Of a DNA stretch of 64,000 bases, positions 55,934 through 64,000 are shown in pieces. Position 1 is the stretch's first letter; every line of letters starts with the position of its first letter. This DNA comes from Hirudinaria manillensis (lineage: Eukaryota > Annelida > Clitellata > Hirudinida > Hirudinidae), in the NCBI GenBank assembly GCA_034509925.1, contig CM067538.1, forward strand, positions 1,027,501 through 1,091,500. The letters run 5' to 3'. Position numbers and translations under genes: made by a program. The notes under the pieces were generated by a model. That model was given only the letters and a program-made list of their open reading frames with translations. It was not told the origin of the DNA and searched no databases.

Positions 55934-57476
55934 TTCAAGTTTTCAAAAGCTTATGTATATTCGATAAAATTAAATTTTCAATTATTAAGCAAATATTTTA
56001 AACGATTAAAATATAAAGACGCCAAAAATAAGTCTTTCAACAACAGCATTAACTTCAGAAATGATCTGAAATCCCTATTTCCTTACACGCTCCTTTATAT
56101 ATTTTCTCTTGTCATACATCTGCCACTGATAATCTAGATCTGGTTTACTTTAACATATACAAAATTAAATTAATAAAAAATTATTTGTAGTTTTTACCTC
56201 AGATGATATAGAATCTCTAACCCCTTTTTTTTTTATCTGGTCTCATTACCTATTATTAAGGAAATTCTGTAGACATGTCAAGTTAGAGGTCCTTAACCTA
56301 CATATATTCCTCGTCAATTCGCAGAGTTCTGTATCATTCAGACATGATTTGGCTGTTAAGTAAGTTTTTCTAATTCGTTCATCTCTTTGGATCGTTAAAA
56401 TAAGATAAAACAATGAAGAGTTCGTGCAAGTACAAAATTAACAAAGAAACTGACGAAGCCCAAAGCTTGCTCGAACATAATAAATGTTTCTAATATATGG
56501 GTAACCTACAAAGACGCCAAAAAATGAATAATACCAGAGACTATCTAGAACAAGGTTATGGCAGACAACACGCTTTTCACGTGACTAGTCTCTGACAAAA
56601 TCATGTTACAGGCTTGCAGCCATGCGAATTTGAAATTAGAAATGAGAATAGATTCTGTTTTTGATTACGAAGTTCTCTATGCAGAAATTGTGCAGTAACG
56701 TGACCTACAATAACTTTTGAAACAAAATTATCCTAAGTTGTCCTCCAGACTCATACAATTTGATTTATGAAACAGATTTATACTAACTTGCCTTAAATCC
56801 AGTGTAAAAATAATTATGAGTAAACATCTTATTATGTCATTATAGTCATTATTACCATAAACATATTCAGATCCATTTAAGACTTTTCATTCGATCAAGC
56901 CATTTTAATCTGATGGCCCAGCTTTACAAATAAGCTTATTATTATTATTATTATCTTAGAACGTCTCTTCTGCTTTTTTTCTTAGTAAGGAGCGAATACT
57001 CACATAATTGTTTTGTATGTCATTGTGAACCACGGCAAAACAACATTAAAAGGCAGAAGGTGCACCGGTGTTTGCCCTGTCCGTTATTTCTTTCTGCCTT
57101 TTCTCCATACTTTCGAGCTCAATTAGCTCAGTTGATCAGCAATTTTTCGGATTTTTTTCATAAATAGATATATATTGCTGGATTTAAGTTGTCTACATTA
57201 CGTGAGAACAACTTACAAACTCATACACTTGTATTGCGACCAAAACAAAAATATCTAAACAAAATATAAAATACTTATCTCTGAGTAGGAACGCATGCAT
57301 TAATGGATATGTGTTAATCACATCTTAATATCTTACACTTAATCAGTATACCAGATTGAAAATTTCAAAGTGACTCGTAAAGAATGATTGAATATAAAAA
57401 GCTCGAAATCCATCGCAAAAATACAAAGCAATACCAAATTATCAATAATCATAAATATCAGAATTCCTTGATAAAA
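55934..57476. other. Spacer between FMO genes 3 and 4
   Basis: AT-rich, with an (ATT)n run near 56938. No credible gene. The stretch GCTCAATTAGCTCAGTTGAT near 57117 resembles a tRNA A-box, but no tRNA fold follows. Confidence 0.6.
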
Positions 57477-59534
57477 TCAAGCATCAAAGTATAAACCATC
57501 GTTTCCCATTACGTACTCGCGATCTTTATAATTTACCATATCTTCATGTCTTTGATGCCACGCCCTTTTGACCAAATCTTCGACACAGTATGGAGGTGAG
57601 TTAAAATGGCCCATAGAGGCAAGATGTCTGTAATAAGTCCATTGGAAAAGGTGGACTTTAAATGGGCTCATACTAATATCCACACCATGATCCCGTTTCA
57701 TCTCATTAAATTCTTTGATATCTCTTTCCAATTTTTCTCCAGTAGGTAAAGCTACTTTACCCTCATAAAATGCCAACAGAAACTGTGCCTGACAATCAAA
57801 TAGGGCAGAAGGCACGATGGAACTAAAGAGGCCTATCACAGAAAGGGTGGGCCTGCTGATGCATATGAGGTCCTTATAAAGGGGGCCTACGTGGAGCAGG
57901 GACGTAACAGCTATGCCGCAATCTGCACTCAAGAAAGGATAGCTGTGATAAAACCCAGTGCAGAATATTATCACATCTACAGGCCCTATGAGGAAACTGT
58001 TTTCTGGTGAACGATTATGGCTGGATTTCCTAGAATTAATATCACCAACAATGTTCTGAAAAGCACCGTCAGTTTTCTCAGGATCGACACAAAGCTTAGA
58101 GACACCACTAATACAAAACTGATCAGTATCATCTTCAAATGCTTTGCAAACTAGTGCAGAATCACGTGTCAAATGGATTATCTCCCCAACTTGGCAAATC
58201 CCATCTGAAACTGTGAGCTTCTCACCATGTCTTTGACAAAGCCAGGCTAGAATTTAAAGGGAAGAGTTCATTATATGTCATTATTTTATAGGTGTTAATA
58301 AATTCTAGAATAATAACAAAAATCAAGTAATGACTTAGGTGGTACTAAAAGTAATTCTGACTTTTCTCTGCACAGGCAGCAATCTCAATTGAAATGTCAA
58401 CTCCACTTGGACCACCGCCAACAACGAGAACTCTTTTGCCCCTGAACTCTTCAGGATCTCTGTAGCGCTGGGAGTGCACCATTCGGCCTTTGAAAATATC
58501 CATTCCTTTTATTTTTGGGTAATAAGGCACACAATACTTTCTGAATGGAGTGAAATATAATATCTTAGAATGTTAATCTAAATCAAACCTGTTATGATTG
58601 AAAAATGTTAATTTAAAAATTAACATTACCCATTGCAAACTATGATAATATCGAATTCAAATTCTTCTTGTGTTTTTGTGTGGACATCTTCAATTTTCAC
58701 CATCCAAGTATCTTCTTTCCCCATTATTATCTTTGGATCTACTTTCAACACTCTTTTATTGAACTGAAATCAAAAAAATAAATATTTTTAGTAAACTTTA
58801 AATCCTGGTTTCCAAATTAATACCAACTTATTTAGCCATTTTGTTATAAAATCAGTTTTGCATTATACACTGCAAGTATGACTTACAACAAATTAAACAT
58901 ATATAATGCACATGAGAATCTCTATTTAATTTATGCCTTAAGTCATACCAGGATGTACTTTCTCAACTGATATTCATCTGCAAATCTTTCCAAATATTGT
59001 TTGACATCAGAATGTGAAATATAGGAAGGCAGTTCATCAGGATATGGAAAACCATCAAACAACATGACTTGTTTGGGAAGATTGGTTCTGTTGAAACAAT
59101 TAATGTTATTACAAATTGATAAAAAGTATAAAATTGATAAAATATATGATTATATCTCTTCAGCAAATAAAACCATAGCAATATGGGTTTTCAACTGGTT
59201 CTTGTAAATTTTATACTTTTCCAAGTTCAAATGAACCACATATTTAAGGGAAGAAAGAAAAAAATCCCATCAAAAATTAAGTTAACATTTTAAATGAAAA
59301 TTTAAATAAACTATTAATCAGGATCACTAACCTCATGCATTTGTAAATGGCCGTATATTGACTCCCAGTCGGATGGTTTGGATCGTCAATGTTATCGCAA
59401 TAATTCCATAATCCACCAACATTTGACAACTGCTCGAAACAGACGACTTCAAAAATTCCTTTCTTGGCAGTGAATCTTCGAAGAACTGCTAAACCAGCTG
59501 CTCCCGCTCCAATCACGGCAACTCTTCGAACCAT
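57477..59534 (-). CDS. FMO: Flavin-containing monooxygenase 4 of the cluster
   Basis: Exons 59534-59332, 59087-58949, 58763-58630, 58540-58362 and 58246-57477 give 474 aa in phase. FAD motif GAGAAGL, FMO signature [16 protein letters not shown] motif GGGPSG and [11 protein letters not shown] are present. Differences from its paralogues include MKCMR-type exon-1 ending, TVKIEDV changed to MVKIEDV in exon 3, and a longer segment before the IGPVDVI motif (about eight residues more than gene 1). Frames are intact. Confidence 0.94.
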
Positions 59535-60471
59535 TCTCAGCGAAAGGTTATCAATGTTGGCAGATTAAAAAAAAATCTTACTTCGGTATTAATGCAACAA
59601 ATTCAAGCGTGATTTATTAGACATGTCAAATTTATAATATCCCATTACTAATTGGACCTCGAAACTTGCGATAACCCACAAGTCAAAGTTCACTTTTTGG
59701 CTGACTGATCGAGGTAATTCTCAGATGATCGTATGCTAATTAGTATCTATTTTGGATTTCTTAGTTAATACCTAACAAGTATTAATTAATTTTTTGAAAT
59801 ATTTTGAACATTTTCTTCACGTAGAAATGTTACGATATATGTGTGGCGAAATAATTTAAAACTAAATTGTTTATGAGTATACTAAAAATCTAAATATGTT
59901 TTTATGAGCAATCGAAACTTTATGCAAATATTTTAACTTCAACTGGAGATTTTGTGATGAGGAACACAGAGGGGTCACCTCATTAGGGAGGTTAACATCC
60001 CTAGAAGAATTGGATGTAACACCTTCCATCCACAGCTAGAGTCGATAACCTATTTTGTGTTTGAAAACTTTTCTAAAAGCACGAACAAAATCAATAATTT
60101 ATTGATTTCGATGATGATAACCCTATTATTTGATAGTAATCTAGAGTTCGAACATGGGATTAACCAAAGTGGCGAATGAGAAATGAGCTATTGATTCAAT
60201 CATACTTTATACTTGAAAGATAATTAAAATAAAATACGATTGGTTTGATTGTCATCAAAATCACCGTGCGTAACTTTCAGAAACACTTAATCGTTTCTCA
60301 TTGAACAAACAATCAAAATGACTTAATGGGCATCAATGAAATATGGAAATCTAGGACGAAAAAACAACACCAAATTAATGTCGTCATTAATCGAATTATT
60401 AAATAATGTTTCATAATATAAATTATGTTAATTGTCCCAACAAAATTCAAATACAATCAGTAACCAAGACT
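59535..60471. other. Spacer between FMO genes 4 and 5
   Basis: AT-rich, no supported feature. Confidence 0.6.
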
Positions 60472-62390
60472 TTACTGAGTAGAACGACGTCCACTGACAT
60501 CCTTAACTACATCAACGTATAAACCATGGTCTCCCAAGGTATAATCTTGATTTTTGTAATTTACCAAATCTCTTATCCTCATATTCCATAATTTGTTTAC
60601 TAAATCTTCAACGCAATATGGTGGAATTCTGAAGTTACCAATGGATGCAAGATGTCTGTAATAAGTCCATTGAAAATTGTGGATTTTGAAAGGATTCATC
60701 GTTGCATCTACACCATAGGCATGTTTTAATGCTTCGTATTCCCTTATATCCTCATCCAACTTATTTCCAGTAGGTAATGATATTCGACCCTCATACAGAG
60801 CCACCAAAAACTGTGCCTGACAATCGAACTGAATAACCTGTATGTTACCGCTAAAGTGACCAATTAAAGAAAGAGTTGGTCTGCTTAAACATACGAGGTC
60901 CTTGTAAAGAGGTTCTACCTGGCAATGAGACGTGACCGCAACCCCGCAATCTGCACTCAAGAACGGATAGCTGTGATAAAATCCAGTGCAGAATATTATC
61001 ACATCTATGGGTCCTATCAGATAGCTTTTCTCACTTAATTTCAATTTGAAATCATCACTTTCGGAACCGTACACTGTATTTTTCATTTCCTCGTTTGATT
61101 TTGAGCCTTGATTTAGTGAATTTGAGATGACTGTTTCAGACCCATCGTCTGCATAAGCCTTACACACAAGTGCAGAATCGGATGTAAAATGCACTATTTC
61201 TCCAACTTGAATAATTTCATCAGAGACTGTTAGCTTTTTACCATGTGTGTGACAAAGCCAAGCTGCAAAAATAAATATTATATTTTATTAAACTATATAT
61301 CAACCAAAGCTGTAATTCTCAAATTTATGACTTAAATTCATAGCAGTAACTTTAGGAAAAGAATTGTGTTTCAAAATAATAAAATTTCCAACAAGCATCA
61401 ATCCCTTTACTTGTTTCTGAATACGAAGCAATCTCAACTGAAATATCAACTCCACTTGGACCACCACCAACAACGAGGACCCTTTTGCCCCTGAACTCTT
61501 CAGGATCTCTGTAGCGCTGGGAGTGCACAATTTGGCCTTTGAAGACATCCATTCCTTTTATTTTTGGGTAATAAGGCGCTGAATGTTTTCTGAGGAATAA
61601 ATAGAACTTGAAATTGAACGTTTACGTCAAGTGATCTAAATAGGTAACTTTACCCATTGCAGACGACAACAACATCGAATTCAAATTCTTCTTCAATCTT
61701 TGTGTGGACATCTTCAATTTTCACTGTCCAAATATCTTCTTTCCCTATGACCATCTTTGGGTCTACTTTCAATACTCTTTTATTAAACTGAAAATAGCAT
61801 AATTTCTTTTAAAATTATTTGGTATTACCAGAAGCTTAATAATCATAACTGAATGAGCCTAATTTTACTAGAGGTGTGATTTAAAATTAGGTTTCATGAT
61901 CAAAAGCATGATGACTTGAAAGAAGTATTTTGGATGTTAAAATACTGTAAACAAAGATTTTGTTTTTGTTCAAAAGGGACACCTGAATGTACTTTCTCAA
62001 CTGAAATTCATCTGCAAATCTTTCCAAATATTGTTTGACATCAGAATGTGATATGTAGGAAGGCAGTTCATCAGGATATGGAAAACCATCGAACAACATG
62101 ATTTGCTTTGGAAGATTGGTTCTGTTCAAACGATTAATGCATAAACGAATTTCAAAGCTTTTGAAGTCATTAATTAGTATCTTTTACCTCAAATGTTTGT
62201 AAATGGCCGTGTACTGACTCCCAGTCGGATGGTTTGGATCGTCAATATTATCACAATAATTCCACATTCCACCAACGTTTGACAACTGCTCGAAGCAGAC
62301 GACTTCAAAAACTCCTTTCCTGGCAGTGAATCTTCGAAGAACTGCTAAACCAGCTGCTCCCGCTCCTATCACGGCAACTCTTCTAACCAT
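60472..62390 (-). CDS. FMO: Flavin-containing monooxygenase 5 of the cluster
   Basis: Exons 62390-62188, 62121-61983, 61787-61654, 61589-61411 and 61262-60472 give 481 aa in phase, the longest of the cluster. It has GAGAAGL, FKGQIVHSQRY, GGGPSG and [11 protein letters not shown]. The donor after exon 4 is the only consensus-like one (ACAA/GTAAAG); the other genes use AAAA/GTTA, GTTG or GTCA. The last exon is the most divergent: WLCHTH rather than WLCQRH, a long Ser/Asn/Lys-rich segment before IGPIDVI, and a Ser/Arg-rich tail (VVKDVSGRRSTQ) beyond the usual GLYxDV ending. Confidence 0.94.
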
Positions 62391-64000
62391 TTTAGAATAA
62401 TTTCATCACAATAAAATGTTCGATGGTCGTCAATTTGTCTAGAAGCCCTTTTAAAAGTAACTTTACAACGTGTGCAATTGACAGTCTGTCTTTAAAATGT
62501 GTTTCACTAACATTAAGCAGCGCAGCACGCGTCCACATGGCAAAGTCTCCCAACACTGCAATTCGAGCAAAAAAGAATACTCGTACAAACTCACTGGGAT
62601 CGGTATAGATTTCATCAAACCTATTGCAAGAGGAAATGAACTTTTTCAGTCTGAGTAATTATCAGAATATTAATTAATAAGCGCATAAGTTGGACAAATT
62701 GATTCCTGTCTATGCAGTACTGGTGTCTACATTCACGACTTGTTCCATTTGCACCCCTGGTAGCTATCAGGTACGCGATTCTCCGGTCCCCCGGCTAAAA
62801 TTGACCACCGGTCGATCACTACCCATTATCCCTTGGGTAGAAGAGCGCTATACAAATGGAAAATCGATTAACAAATGTCTTTGCATGCTTTTAAGACGCA
62901 CATGTCGCTCAGGAAATCGACTGAATACATGTTTAATTGCAATAATAACAATTGCTTCAAGCCACGTTAGACTTTACACGTTGAAGATTTTTTTAAAAAT
63001 GTTTTTTAAGAGGTTTATTTATCTCGGTTCCGCATGAAAAGGTCAGAAAGACATTTAATTTGACTGTTATCACAAAATTTGCGATTTATTTTCTCTCAAA
63101 AATAAAAAAAAAAATATGCCAATTTGATGACGACGACGATGACAATGAAGAGGACAATGACGATAATTTGTGACGAAGATGATGACGACGACGATGACTG
63201 TTGTGATAATTAACATTAGTGACCTCCTTATCATGGGATTGTTGACAGATGGTGATAAATTTGAAACTACTGTGAGTCATGAGATTCACTGACAAAGTGA
63301 AAAATAAAAACCTTATTTTTTCTTCCGAAATTTGTCATCACGCACCAGCTCATAGATTTTCAATAACATCTCCTAATATCAATCTCCCCTTATCATCATT
63401 TATGAGAATTATGGCTATATTCACAAAAAATAAAATAAATAATATTGTCTCATAGAAATCTAATTTATAAATAGTTGATTGATTAAATAACTTTAACGAT
63501 TTCATATCGATCTCCATGTTAATATTAGAAAACTTAACTTTAGCTTAGACCATCACAACCCTAGCATAACCCGTACCTAATCCCAACGCACTTCTGATGC
63601 CACTTGAAGTGAAATTGGATGACATTGAGGAATTTTGTCTCGAGGAAAGATCTCATCTGATTTTCTTTTACGAAACCGGAAATCATTTTCCAATAAATAA
63701 ATAAATAAATAAATATTAATTCCACGGCTTACAGATTTATAATCTTTTAAATTCTTTTAAAATTTTAAATTCTACTTTTAAAGCTCTGATAATTAACAAT
63801 GCCCGTGCAATTATTAAAAATTATTATTTTCTTTGAGTCTGCTCTTATTTGAAGAACCCGTCCAGACAAGTTTTATGGGGAGAGCAATAAATTTCATCCT
63901 CAGGGTTGTAACATTAGAAGGACTAAGATCGTCTTAATTTGTTTTTATTTCGTCCTGCGATTTCAATTTCAGCCTACCTGAAAAGAATCGAATTTAGTTA
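62391..64000. other. Upstream flank of FMO gene 5, no complete gene
   Basis: Contains the SINE-like stretch at 62740-62865, a GACGAC/GATGAC microsatellite (63125-63200) and an (AATA)n run at 63690-63716. No gene is supported up to the window end. Confidence 0.55.
62740..62865 (+). mobile_element. Possible SINE-like fragment
   Basis: The GC-richer stretch stands out from its AT-rich surroundings and ends AGAGCGCTATACAAATGG, a tail form I associate with invertebrate SINE 3' ends. No promoter boxes or target duplication were confirmed, so this is weak. Confidence 0.3.

Noticed and set aside
57117..57150. tRNA-like A-box (AGCTCAGTTGATCAGC)
   Set aside because: No B-box, anticodon stem or acceptor pairing follows.

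Overview
The window comes from an AT-rich, intron-bearing genome of an invertebrate animal. The evidence is GT-AG split genes with bilaterian orthologues (a BRSK/SAD kinase, a NIPA magnesium transporter, an epsin, FMO-type monooxygenases), Ty1/copia and non-LTR retrotransposons, TTAGGG-type telomeric repeats, and abundant (ATT)n and (ATG/ATC)n microsatellites. A lophotrochozoan such as an annelid, leech or mollusc would fit, but the sequence alone does not prove it. Exon boundaries given here were read by eye from splice sites. Every multi-exon model closes with consistent phases.

Layout. (1) 1-2426 (+): the last five exons of a BRSK/SAD kinase. (2) 2427-6333: a gene desert full of microsatellites. 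(3) 6334-10121 (-): a seven-exon, 604-aa C19orf44/DUF4614-like gene, with an interstitial telomere repeat in its last intron. (4) 10529-26745: a duplicated and rearranged block. The ancestral order was C19orf44-like gene, small multipass membrane-protein gene, Ig-receptor gene. Tandem duplication left one complete and one broken copy of each outer gene, while the membrane-protein gene now exists in five copies. Copy 2 of that gene is split by a foldback hAT-like transposon. A decayed copia element lies in the duplicated 5' flank, and copy 5 looks like a recombinant of copies 3 and 4. The intact Ig gene (755 aa, three Ig domains) closes the block. (5) 27408-30388 (+): a complete seven-exon NIPA-type Mg2+ transporter. 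(6) 33498-36602 (-): a complete five-exon epsin. (7) 36716-41257: a composite non-coding block holding a 181-bp satellite and other repeats, edged by imperfect inverted repeats. (8) 41784-62390 (-): five tandem FMO genes with identical sizes for exons 1-4. An intact copia element with identical LTRs sits in intron 4 of the first gene, and a decayed LINE lies between genes 2 and 3.

The genes do not form one pathway. The shared theme is expansion by local duplication (membrane-protein array, FMO cluster, satellite) combined with transposon insertion. The least familiar parts are the small membrane-protein family, in which every copy keeps a perfect 16- to 20-bp palindrome upstream, and the Ig receptor beside it.
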